This document shows positions 27,871 to 35,701 of a stretch of 64,000 bases of DNA, piece after piece (positions within the stretch are counted from its first letter, which is position 1; each line of letters opens with the position of its first letter). A model generated the notes under the pieces. That model saw only the letters and a program-made list of their open reading frames with translations. It was not told the DNA's origin and did no database searches. Source of the stretch: JANQIV01 sp050117315 (GTDB lineage Bacteria; Bacteroidota; Ignavibacteria; Ignavibacteriales; Melioribacteraceae); the NCBI GenBank assembly GCA_050117315.1, contig JASFMY010000019.1:1-64000 (forward strand), written 5' to 3'. Made by a program: the position numbers and the translations under genes.

Positions 27871-29202
27871 TTAAAACTGTTCAAACGGTAACTTTTGCTG
27901 CACATAGGTATCGTATTCTACTGCCCGGCTTAAGCTTGATTGTATTGTTTTTTCCGCCTGTGCCAAAGCTTCGTAGGGTGTTTGAATTTTATAAAGCGCT
28001 CTTTCTCTTGCCTGCGAATATTCTCTCCAGAAAACGTCGTGAACCAGCGGCAATATTACTTTTGATTCCGTGCTTCGCATTTGTTTATCGAATACGGACA
28101 TTGCAAAATGCTGCTTCAAAAACGATGAGTCCGTAGCGGCATAAACATTGGTGGGAAAAAGAGATTGTTCATTTACAAAAGTTTCATTTAATTGAATTTC
28201 TTTGCTTACGGCAAATTTTAAAAAATCCCATGCGGCTTGTTTCTCTTTTGCCCCGCGGGGAATTGCATACCACCAAGTGCCGGTTGATGATTTGGTATCC
28301 GTTCCTTCAAAAGCCGGTATTTCTACAACACCGTAATCCAGACCCGGGTTGTAAACTTTAATTAAGTCAATAAAAGTATTGTCTATAATCATCATTGCAA
28401 CTTTTTCGGCAATAAACCCGTGTTGATTACCAAAACCGAAACCACCCACAAACTTGTTTATTTTTTCCACGGGAATGTTATTCAGCAGATTTATTTCTTC
28501 CTCGAAGGATTTAATAATTTTGGGATCTGTGAGATTAACTTTGCTGCCGTCATGGTTTTTATATACGGCGCCCAATTCTAAAGACATAATAAACGAAGTT
28601 TCAAGATTACCGTAATTAGGTATAAAACCGATTTGCTTTAGATCGCCGTCTTCTTCTATTGTTAGTTTCTTGGAATATTCTTTTAATTCATGCCATGTTT
28701 TCGGCGGGTTGTCCGGATCCAGGCCGGCTTTTTTAAATAATGACTTATTATAAAACAACGCAAAAGAAGCTGTGTAAGCAGGAAGCGCAAACACATGGTT
28801 ATTATATTTCATCTCCCGCCAAAGGGACGGATAAAATTGCGTCGAGTCAAAATTATCTTTTTTAATTGCATTATCCAGTGAGACCAACGCCATCCGGGAA
28901 GCCCATTTAGGCACTGTGGATGCAAGCATTACAGCATCAGGGGGATTCTCGCTTAAAATTGAAGTGAGGACTTTCTTTTCATGTTCGTTCCACGGGATCG
29001 GGGTTGCTTCAACAAAAACAGTATCCTGGGATTTGTTAAACATTTTTACAGCGTAGGGAACATCGTCTTTTTTCCCGGCTACATGCCAAAATTTAATACG
29101 TTTTTTCCCGCCGGTTTCTTTTTCATTTCCCGGGAGTACCAGGATTATAAAAGCAGTTATAATAAGCAACGCAGATATAATATTTTTAAGTTTGTTCCCC
29201 AT
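27871..29202 (-). CDS. ABC sugar-binding protein (extracellular solute-binding family 1)
   Basis: A 443-residue protein. It has an N-terminal membrane/signal segment (~8-25) without a lipobox Cys, then the two-lobed binding fold: IKFWHVAGKKDDV, PDAVMLASTVPKW, ALPAYTASFALFYNKSLFKKAGL and GTWWYAIPRGAKEKQAAWDFLKF are typical family 1 motifs. It delivers mono- or oligosaccharide to the permeases. The lack of a lipidation site suggests anchoring by an uncleaved N-terminal helix. It is second in the operon, 18 bp after gntR. Confidence 0.9.
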   Translation of the reverse strand: MGNKLKNIISALLIITAFIILVLPGNEKETGGKKRIKFWHVAGKKDDVPYAVKMFNKSQDTVFVEATPIPWNEHEKKVLTSILSENPPDAVMLASTVPKWASRMALVSLDNAIKKDNFDSTQFYPSLWREMKYNNHVFALPAYTASFALFYNKSLFKKAGLDPDNPPKTWHELKEYSKKLTIEEDGDLKQIGFIPNYGNLETSFIMSLELGAVYKNHDGSKVNLTDPKIIKSFEEEINLLNNIPVEKINKFVGGFGFGNQHGFIAEKVAMMIIDNTFIDLIKVYNPGLDYGVVEIPAFEGTDTKSSTGTWWYAIPRGAKEKQAAWDFLKFAVSKEIQLNETFVNEQSLFPTNVYAATDSSFLKQHFAMSVFDKQMRSTESKVILPLVHDVFWREYSQARERALYKIQTPYEALAQAEKTIQSSLSRAVEYDTYVQQKLPFEQF

Positions 29203-29220
29203 TTAATTATTCAGCCTTTC

Positions 29221-29964
29221 TTACTGACCCCGTTGAATTTCTATGGAATAAGTAAAATCATCCGCGTTGTAATAACCCACGTTGTATTCTATAGGTCTAT
29301 TACCGGGATCAAAAACAAACCTTTTGCGGAAAAGTACCGGATCACCTTCTTTTATCATTAATTTACCGGCAATATATTTATCGGCAATAATAGCTTTGAT
29401 CTCTTCGCGTGATGTTGAAGCTACCGTATGACATTCAGTCTCAAGCAAATGGTAAAGAGGCTGCGAAAAATCTTCGTTACCTGTTAGTCCGACACGGGGA
29501 TGAAAATATGAAATAAAATACACGATGGGACCTTTATCGGCTCCTCGCAGTCTTTTCAGTCTTAAAATTTCTTTTTCTTCCTTGATATTAAAAAACTCTT
29601 TCAGCTCATCTTCAGGTTTTACCCATTCGGTATTTATTTCATAGTTTTTAACAACAATTCCCTGCTTGTTCATTTCATGTGTAAAACTGAGCCAATGATC
29701 AAGCCTGGTAACAACTCTTTTTTTGTTGGATACTTTAGTACCTACACCTTTCTTACGTTCAATCAAACCTTCAATAACAAGCTGGTTTGTGGCCTGCCTT
29801 ATTGTGTTGCGGGATACCCCGAGCCTTTTAGCCAGGTCAACTTCGTTTGGAAGAAATTTTCCGTTCTTGTAATCAGGCTGTTCAATAAGATCACGTAATA
29901 ATTTCTCTACCTGGGCATAAAGAGGAAGTGCACTATTGTGGTCAATTTGGTTGAAATTTTCCAT
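29221..29964 (-). CDS. GntR-family regulator with UTRA ligand domain
   Basis: A 247-residue protein. Residues ~10-80 are the GntR winged helix (LPNEVDLAKRLGVSRNTIRQATNQL), ~90-240 a UTRA effector-binding domain as in HutC/NagR, which usually senses a sugar or sugar phosphate. It is the first gene of the 27-kb sugar locus, so it likely autoregulates and controls the whole unit. Candidate operators in its promoter are listed separately. Confidence 0.93.
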   Translation of the reverse strand: MENFNQIDHNSALPLYAQVEKLLRDLIEQPDYKNGKFLPNEVDLAKRLGVSRNTIRQATNQLVIEGLIERKKGVGTKVSNKKRVVTRLDHWLSFTHEMNKQGIVVKNYEINTEWVKPEDELKEFFNIKEEKEILRLKRLRGADKGPIVYFISYFHPRVGLTGNEDFSQPLYHLLETECHTVASTSREEIKAIIADKYIAGKLMIKEGDPVLFRKRFVFDPGNRPIEYNVGYYNADDFTYSIEIQRGQ

Positions 29965-29975
29965 TTTTATCCATA

Positions 29976-30056
29976 AAGTTAATTTTTATGTTCATATGTC
30001 CATACATACTAACATAAAATTAACTTATTAAGATAGCTGAGTCAAGTTAATTTTTA
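29976..30056 (-). promoter_or_regulatory. Promoter and operator-like repeats of the sugar locus
   Basis: AAGTTAATTTTTATGTT (29976-29992) and AACATAAAATTAACTT (30011-30026) form an inverted repeat with one base of difference; AAGTTAATTTTTA recurs at 30044-30056. On the minus strand TTGACT (30040-30045) and TAATTT (30017-30022) are spaced by 17 bp like a sigma70-type promoter. The repeats overlap the -35, the -10 and the region after the start, so bound GntR protein would block transcription. Function is inferred from position and symmetry. Confidence 0.6.
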
Positions 30057-30254
30057 GGTACATATTTGTTTTTCCAAAAATTGGTTAAAATTGACTTCCC
30101 TGTAGTACAAAATCTATTGTGGTAGGATTAAATCATTTATTGGAGACTACGGTTTTTTCTAAATTCACCCCAGAATATGCAAAAGGAGATCAAAAAAGTG
30201 ACTGAGTAGTTATATTAGGATAATTTAAAAGAAAAAAGGAAATAAGCAGAATGA

Positions 30255-30665
30255 TTAACTTGCCGATTGCTTAAGGTATGATGAGACACTAAAGGAAATA
30301 TTCGGCTGGCAGAGAATGCCGTCTCAGAGTACTTACGCAGATTTTTCGGAAAGTTCAGCCAGTCTCAAGTTCTTCTTTGGTGATTGTGTAGTCTTCGTCG
30401 TATCGTGCGTCAATGTATGTTTTGCGAAGAAGATTAAATCTGTGCCGCTCTTGTCAGTGCCTTGAGGAAATATTTCTACTAATTTTGAATCGAGCCAACT
30501 CTTTTCTCATCATTGATTTAAGAGTTCTTTTTTTTACGGATGTCGACTGTTTCTCCGGTAATAATAAGGAAATCATTAGTCACTATCAGGATTATAGTCT
30601 TTTCTTGCACAGGAGCCAAAAAGAAGAATTTTGCAGTCAGGTAAAAGTCTGCTTGCAGTTTTCCT
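30255..30665 (+). pseudogene. Decayed transposase fragment, IS1380-like
   Basis: Pieces of protein similarity in shifting frames: LRYDETLKEIFGWQRMPSQSTYADF, then after a frameshift RRFFGKFSQSQVLLW, and later GAKKKNF and VR*KSACSFP. These resemble the GW...PSxSTxxRFFRKF and GAKKGY... blocks of IS1380-group transposases, by eye only. Several stops and frameshifts interrupt it and no terminal inverted repeats are visible. It marks a past insertion upstream of the sugar locus. Confidence 0.45.
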
Positions 30666-30780
30666 TATAATTGATAATGAATCTGAATTGTTATTAATCA
30701 TTTTGTCTGTTTGTTATCTAAAATCAAAAAAACTCAAAATTTTGAAAAATATCAGATATGGCGACTTTATTGCTTGTAAC

Positions 30781-30906
30781 GGTAAATTGTATAAGTAGTG
30801 GCAGATTGCGTGGTACTTTCCTGTCAAACCGCTACGCAGTTTGAACGGGCTACAAACATTGATATTTAATACTTTACATACCATTACTTATACAAAATGT
30901 TGTGCG
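30781..30906 (-). repeat. attC-like palindromic element at the 3' end of lgt
   Basis: Perfect 11-bp arms TTGTATAAGTA (30787-30797) and TACTTATACAA (30885-30895) enclose weaker inner pairing (TTGCGTGG around 30808 with CCGCTACGCAGT around 30830). The element overlaps the lgt stop codon, and its lgt-side edge is GTTGTGCGC (30899-30907). Size (~125 nt), position and imperfect palindromy resemble integron attC sites, but the classical RYYYAAC/GTTRRRY cores are not exact. Confidence 0.5.
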
Positions 30907-31733
30907 CTGAGCTTTTTCGTTTTCCATAATCCGTATATCATAAATCCAATCCCGACTACAAGGTAAGGAAGGCTCAAAAGTTGTCCCATATTAAATGTCA
31001 TTTTATCCTCAAATCCGACTTGGTTCTCCTTTACAAATTCAATTATAATTCTAGCTGTAAAAAATAAAACAGATGCAAGCCCAAAGAAGAATCCGTTTTT
31101 AAGTCTATCTCTCATTTTTTTGTAAAGAATCATCATAATCGTTAAAATAATAAAATAAGAAATCGCCTCGTACAATTGAGCTGGGTGTCTCGGTACGTTA
31201 TCTACTCGCTCAAAAATCACACCCCAAGGTTTTGTTGTCGGTATGCCGATAATTTCAGAATTCATAAAGTTTCCAAGTCTAATAAATCCAAAGCTCAATC
31301 CTGCAACAACCGCAATCAAATCAATAGTGTCAATCATTGAATGTTTTGTTTTTCGAGAATAGAAATATAACGCAATGAGTAAACCTAATACACCACCATG
31401 ACTTGCCAATCCTTGATATCCAATAAACTTTATCCCACCATCAGGAGGAAAAGTAATCGGTAAAATCATCTCCAGAGGATGTGATAAATAGTAAGAAGGC
31501 TCGTAAAATAAACAGTGCCCAAGTCGTGCCCCTGCTAGGATACCAATCATTCCGTAGATTGATAATTTCTCCAAGTTTTTCGACGGAATTTTTTCTCTCT
31601 TAAAAATCCGCCCCAAAATGTAGATACACAAAATCAAGCCACCTACGAAAAGGATTCCATAGTATCGCAGTGAAAATCCGAAAATATTTATTATTTCGGG
31701 GTCAGGGTTCCAGTGAATATAGTTTAAAATCAT
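30888..31733 (-). CDS. lgt: Prolipoprotein diacylglyceryl transferase
   Basis: A 281-residue membrane protein of normal length. Lgt motifs are intact: SLRYYGILF near the N-terminus, LASHGGVLG, RLGNFMNSE and HPAQLYE, with about seven membrane helices. It attaches diacylglycerol to the lipobox Cys of lipoproteins, the first step of lipoprotein maturation. It stands alone, bracketed by hairpin elements with GTTGTGCGC/GCGCACAAC cores in inverted orientation, among transposon remnants. Lgt is normally a single-copy essential gene, so this may be a second, mobile copy; the window cannot show whether another exists. Confidence 0.93.
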   Translation of the reverse strand: MILNYIHWNPDPEIINIFGFSLRYYGILFVGGLILCIYILGRIFKREKIPSKNLEKLSIYGMIGILAGARLGHCLFYEPSYYLSHPLEMILPITFPPDGGIKFIGYQGLASHGGVLGLLIALYFYSRKTKHSMIDTIDLIAVVAGLSFGFIRLGNFMNSEIIGIPTTKPWGVIFERVDNVPRHPAQLYEAISYFIILTIMMILYKKMRDRLKNGFFFGLASVLFFTARIIIEFVKENQVGFEDKMTFNMGQLLSLPYLVVGIGFMIYGLWKTKKLSAQHFV

Positions 31734-31770
31734 ATCTTATGTTTCATTTTTGTAATCTCGTTTCCAGCTT

Positions 31771-31833
31771 TGCGCACAACATTAGTATATAATCATTGTT
31801 TTTATACGGCTGAAATGAGGGTATAAAAACAAT
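31771..31833. repeat. Hairpin and GCGCACAAC core upstream of lgt
   Basis: GCGCACAAC at 31772-31780 is the inverted counterpart of GTTGTGCGC at the other end of lgt; flanking bases agree as well (AGC...GCGCACAACATT...TATA). Immediately beyond is a perfect 13-bp hairpin, ATTGTTTTTATAC (31795-31807) with GTATAAAAACAAT (31821-31833). Together with the element at 30781-30906 this encloses lgt like a gene cassette. Confidence 0.5.
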
Positions 31834-31891
31834 TGTTTATATTTTTAATTTATGAAAAGTCTTGATTCATTCAAATAACTTATCTACTGGA

Positions 31892-32676
31892 TTACTTATC
31901 AATAGCATTTTTGAAATATGAATCTGCGTATGGGCATAAGTATACTCTGCCTTCACAGTGTTGTCTTACCCTTTTCTCAAACCATAAGTCTAACACGTAG
32001 TGCAAATATATATTGGCCAGAATCGGAGAGATTATTTTCCTCCTTGTGGTGTTCCTGTTGCCGGATGTATTACCATTTTCTCCGACTCCATTATTCCCGC
32101 TTTCAACCACTTCCGGATTAAACCTATGAATGATTTATCATTTACTCTTTCTTCAAGCATCCTTATTAACCATTCATGACTTAGGTTGTCGAAGAAGCCT
32201 TTAATGTCTGCTTCAACTACATGTCCGAACCATCCGTATTGTAGTTGATAGTGTAGTTCCTTAATTTCCGTTTGTGCACTTTTCCCGTTGCGATATCCGT
32301 AGCTGTCGGATATAAAGTCCTGTTCATAGATGGCATTCAGTATTCTTGCTGATGCCGCTTGTACTAGCTTATCTTCTGTTGCCGGTATTCCCAACGGTCG
32401 CATTTTCCTTTTTGTTTTGGGAATATACTTCCTTTTTACCAATTTTGCCCGGTATCCTTTCCTCTTTAGTCTGCAAACCAATTCCCTTACATTCTCAATT
32501 AAACTCATTTCATATTCTCTTGCACTTACATTATCTAATCCATAAGCTGCGTTTTTATTTAGATATTTCCATGAGTCAAGAAGGTTAATCTCCTTTAGCA
32601 TTGTGTAAAGATTTTGAAACCGGTACTTCTTTTCTCTTTCTGCTTTGTTCGCTATTTCTCGCAATGTGGTTCGCAC
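31892..32676 (-). pseudogene. Group II intron-type reverse transcriptase, frameshifted and truncated
   Basis: The first frame (32676 to 32032) encodes an RT N-terminus: NAAYGLDNVS, KRKYIPKTKRKMRPLGIP, EQDFISDSYGYR, ADIKGFFDNLSHEWL, ATGTPQGG. Right after TPQGG it shifts frame and continues at 32060-31892 as IISPILANIYLHYVLDLWFE...CPYADS before stopping. The catalytic YADD is broken (YADS) and the thumb, maturase and endonuclease domains are absent. No domain V hairpin was seen downstream, so the intron RNA is also gone. It cannot be active. Confidence 0.85.
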
Positions 32677-32732
32677 TAATTAAAACTTTTTAAAAATTCG
32701 TTTTACATTTTACAATCAAATAAGGGAAAAAA

Positions 32733-33161
32733 ATGATTGAAGGTATCAGTAGCTCGAGCTCATTGTACAACATTCAACAAACGTCAAATGAGGAAACATC
32801 CCTTACAGAAGAACAAAAAAAACAGCTTGAAGAAATACTCGCGAAATATGATTCGGAAGATATGGATGAAGAATCAAGGAAGGCTATGATGGAGGAGATA
32901 AAAAAAGCCGGATTTGAGCCAAGTAGAGAAGTTGACGAAATGTTGAACGAAGCCGGGTTTGAACCCCCGGAAAAACTTGAAGGCGATATGCCGGCACCTC
33001 TGGAAGAAAGTGGAGAAAAAGAAGTCCCCCAATTTATCAGTGATTTTATTCAGCAATACGAGGCAGGCGATACAACCCAGGAAGAACTTGATAGTTTTCT
33101 TCAAAAGCTGGAAGATATGGGTATCTCCAATCCGGAATTAGTTTTAGACGAAAAGGCATGA
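32733..33161 (+). CDS. Small acidic protein of unknown function
   Basis: A 142-residue protein rich in Glu. The serine-rich start (MIEGISSSSSLYNIQQ), then LTEEQKKQLEEILAKYDSEDMDEESRKAMMEEI and two related AGFEPxxExxEML-like segments (~54-62 and ~69-77) suggest helical, perhaps EF-hand-flavoured repeats, though no complete calcium loop is present. No signal peptide. I cannot name a function. It is flanked by its own strong terminator and reads as a real monocistronic gene. The start is supported by an AGGGA 7 nt upstream. Confidence 0.65.
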   Translation: MIEGISSSSSLYNIQQTSNEETSLTEEQKKQLEEILAKYDSEDMDEESRKAMMEEIKKAGFEPSREVDEMLNEAGFEPPEKLEGDMPAPLEESGEKEVPQFISDFIQQYEAGDTTQEELDSFLQKLEDMGISNPELVLDEKA

Positions 33162-33184
33162 GCAAAACAGCTCATTGCTTTGAC

Positions 33185-33230
33185 AAAACCCCCTTGGCTT
33201 AAAAAATTAATTTCTGCAAAGGGGGTTTTT
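33185..33230 (+). terminator. Rho-independent terminator of the small acidic gene
   Basis: AAAACCCCCTTG (33185-33196) pairs with CAAAGGGGGTTTT (33217-33229) and is followed by a T-run, 24 bp after the stop codon. Confidence 0.85.
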
Positions 33231-33346
33231 AATTAAAGTCGAATGATATAGTTAATATCATAAATAAAATAAAAGCAGTTTCTCCATTTGTTTTATTCGG
33301 GACATCATGACAACCTTCTTTTGACATGATGGTGTTTGTGTTTTAC

Positions 33347-33838
33347 TTATAAAATTGTTGTTGACCTTCTTTCCATTAAAACTACATCCCGCCAAACGCC
33401 TTTTAATTGTCCAAGCTTTTCCCTTATGCCGACAATCCTGAATCCGCACTTTTCGTGAAGTTTTATACTGGTTTCATTCTCTTTAAATATGCCTGCCTGC
33501 AATGTCCAGATATTGTTTTGCTCTGCAAACTCTATCAATTTATTCAACAATAATTTACCCAGACCTTTGCCCTGTGCAGATGATTTAACGTAAACGGATA
33601 CTTCGGCTACACCCCTGTAAGCACATCTGTCGGAAACAGGTGACAATGCAGACCAGCCCAATATTTCATTATTTTCTTCAGCAAAAAAAATTGAATTATC
33701 TATTTTTTTACCGAACCACATTTCGCCGCTTTTCGGAATACTCTCAGCCGTTTCAAAAGTAGCATTGTCCGTTTCAATACCCTCAATATAAATTTGTTTG
33801 ATTTGATTCCAGTCATTTATTGATGCCTGTCCAATCAT
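33347..33838 (-). CDS. GNAT acetyltransferase, phosphinothricin acetyltransferase-like
   Basis: A 163-residue protein with the GNAT fold. The acetyl-CoA loop is SSAQGKGLGKLLL (~88-100), preceded by YRGVAEVSVYV and followed by NETSIKLHEKCGFRIVG and GVWRDVVLMER, the pattern of the PAT/MnaT subfamily that N-acetylates amino acids such as methionine sulfoximine or phosphinothricin. Length is normal. The true substrate is unknown. It stands alone between the small acidic gene and a gap. Confidence 0.88.
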   Translation of the reverse strand: MIGQASINDWNQIKQIYIEGIETDNATFETAESIPKSGEMWFGKKIDNSIFFAEENNEILGWSALSPVSDRCAYRGVAEVSVYVKSSAQGKGLGKLLLNKLIEFAEQNNIWTLQAGIFKENETSIKLHEKCGFRIVGIREKLGQLKGVWRDVVLMERRSTTIL

Positions 33839-33872
33839 ATTGTCCCGTTTATGTTTATATAGAATGAATTGT

Positions 33873-34004
33873 TTAATAATCTTTACTTATAAAGCTCGTT
33901 AAATTTTTTAATAGTTCCTTTATTAATGGAATAGATAGAGAATTTATCTTTCTTCTCAATAGTAAATCGCCGTCTTTTTCATTTAGTTCTTTCCTTAATC
34001 TCAT
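33873..34004 (-). pseudogene. Short regulator-like ORF with a leader shared with 45556-45714
   Basis: A 43-codon frame, MRLRKELNEKDGDLLLRRKINS..., has a start region and upstream DNA nearly identical in layout to the ArsR-like remnant at 45556-45714: 28 of 32 bases match around the start and a TTGCTTATAAGCGAT-like palindrome lies about 20-30 bp upstream in both. Past the first ~10 codons the proteins differ. It looks like a decayed copy. The rest of the 33839-34324 gap shows only this and a terminator. Confidence 0.35.
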
Positions 34005-34026
34005 AATTAAAACTAACAGACACATC

Positions 34027-34036
34027 GCTTATAAGC
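34027..34036. promoter_or_regulatory. GCTTATAAGC palindrome, candidate operator
   Basis: A perfect 10-bp palindrome placed ~23 bp before the start of the short ORF at 33873-34004. The related site CACTTATGAG (45740-45749) has the same place relative to the ArsR-like remnant. ArsR-family proteins often bind such sites in their own promoters. Confidence 0.35.
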
Positions 34037-34242
34037 AATAAACGATATTTTATAATCAACAGGAATATCAATTTAGAAAAGGCTCAGATTAGTTAAAACA
34101 TAAGGTAATCCTTTTTATGAAATACTCAGAGACTTATGAGCACACGAATTGTTTCGTATTGTTTAATGTTATTTTCTCCAGCTTTTTCAGATTACACTAC
34201 AAAATGATAGTTGGTAACAGTTAAGGACAAGGTATAATAAAC

Positions 34243-34266
34243 AAACCCCGGATCAATCCGGGGTTT
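34243..34266 (-). terminator. Rho-independent terminator of the inositol operon
   Basis: AAACCCCGGAT and ATCCGGGGTTT form a perfect 11-bp stem around a 2-nt centre; on the minus strand it is followed by TGTTTATTA. It lies about 60 bp after the stop of the inositol-phosphate synthase gene, the last in the operon. Confidence 0.8.
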
Positions 34267-34324
34267 AAGATTATTATTATACTTTTTTAACAATAAGAGT
34301 GTGTAAAGAAATATGGGCATGTAA

Positions 34325-35668
34325 TTATTCTGCCTCGTCCAACTGTTCCATTAGTACTTCTATATCGTTCGTATCAAGGTGTGTAATAGGTTTATAACCC
34401 ATAAGTTTCCGCAGCGTGTTTTTCATTTTCATCATTTGTATAAAGAGATCATTTTCAGGAACTATCCCTTTTGCATGCATGGGACTCTTAAAGTAGAAAG
34501 ACAACCATTCTTGGATACCTGACATATTTGCTCTCTCTGCAAGGTCTGTTAATAAAATCAAATCGAGTACAATAGGGGCTGCAAGAATAGAATCACGGCA
34601 GAGGAAATTAACTTTTAACTGCATCGGATAATTCAACCAGCCGAAAATATCTATATTATCCCAGCTTTCTTTATTATCATTTGCAGGCGGATAATAATTA
34701 ATTCTTACCTTATGATAATAATCCTTGTATAATTCCTGATATAAATCAGGCTGAAGAATAGAATCTATAACAGATAATTTACTTTCTTCTTTTGTTCTGA
34801 ATGAGTCATAGTCATCAAGCACTTCACCGTCTCTGTTGCCTAATATGTTGCTTGAGAACCAGCCTTTTAAGCCGAGCATTCTTGCTTTGAGCATTGGTGT
34901 AATAACTGTTTTCAACATAGTCTGACCGGTTTTAAAATCTTTACCGGCAATCGGGATTTCATTTAATAGTGCCAATGCTTCAAGGGCAGGAATATCGATA
35001 GTTAAATTCGGCGCCCCGTTTATGAAAGGAATCTTTTCCGAAATAGCAGCATAAGCATAAAGCATACTAGGCGAAATATTTTCATCATTTTCTTTCATAC
35101 CTTTTTCAAATGATTCCGGTGTAGCATGAACGTCTGAGGGCTGTAGAAAAATCTCGGTACTGCCGCACCAAATCATTAAAAGACGATCAAGGTCATTTGC
35201 TTTTTTGAACGAACGAATATCGTCTCTTAGCTGTTCCATAAGTTCATACTTGTTAGCCCCTTTCTTTACCCAATCGCCATCCAATCTTTTTACATATTTT
35301 TTTTCAAAAACAGCAGGCATCGGGTTAATAGCTTCCAGCTCTTCCCTTACATCTTCCAGGTCTTTATCATTCAAAACTTTTGCATACTTTGCTGCTTCAT
35401 AGGAATTCTCTTTTCTAATGTCCCATCCTCCAAACACTAAATCACCAAGTTCTGCCAAGGGGACAAAATCTTTAATCAACGGGAAATTATTCTCCGCCCT
35501 GTTTCCTATTCTTATAGTAGCCATTTGAGTTAAAGAACCTATAGGCCTTGCTTTGTTTTTTCTAATTGCCGTTACACCGGCAAGAAATGTTGTGGAAACC
35601 GCGCCATTTATTCCTACAATTAGAACACCCAGTTTCCCTTTTGGTCTTTCAATAATTGAATTTTTCAT
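34325..35668 (-). CDS. ino1: myo-Inositol-1-phosphate (3-phosphate) synthase
   Basis: A 447-residue protein. The start at 35668 is chosen because GGAGGAG lies 3-5 nt upstream; a longer frame to 35695 lacks a site. The N-terminal Rossmann loop is VLIVGINGAVSTTFLAG; later NGAPNLTIDIPALEALA, GKDFKTGQTMLKTVI, NILGNRDGEVLDD and KVRINYYPPANDNKESWDNID match the bacterial/archaeal MIPS family. It converts glucose-6-phosphate to inositol phosphate via an NAD-dependent cycle. It is the last of 11 same-strand genes and supplies the inositol for the lipid pathway proposed here. Confidence 0.9.
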   Translation of the reverse strand: MKNSIIERPKGKLGVLIVGINGAVSTTFLAGVTAIRKNKARPIGSLTQMATIRIGNRAENNFPLIKDFVPLAELGDLVFGGWDIRKENSYEAAKYAKVLNDKDLEDVREELEAINPMPAVFEKKYVKRLDGDWVKKGANKYELMEQLRDDIRSFKKANDLDRLLMIWCGSTEIFLQPSDVHATPESFEKGMKENDENISPSMLYAYAAISEKIPFINGAPNLTIDIPALEALALLNEIPIAGKDFKTGQTMLKTVITPMLKARMLGLKGWFSSNILGNRDGEVLDDYDSFRTKEESKLSVIDSILQPDLYQELYKDYYHKVRINYYPPANDNKESWDNIDIFGWLNYPMQLKVNFLCRDSILAAPIVLDLILLTDLAERANMSGIQEWLSFYFKSPMHAKGIVPENDLFIQMMKMKNTLRKLMGYKPITHLDTNDIEVLMEQLDEAE

Positions 35669-35701
35669 ATCTCTCCTCCAGATAAAATTTAACAATTATT
35701 A

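Noticed and set aside
30413..30670. Independent 85-codon gene
   Set aside because: It lies inside the transposase relic and keeps none of its conserved blocks in frame.
30781..31833. True integron
   Set aside because: No integrase gene in the window and the core sites do not match the classical consensus; kept only as a cassette-like element.
31733..32676. Complete group II intron
   Set aside because: No domain V-like hairpin and no 5' GUGYG-type boundary were found near the broken reverse transcriptase.
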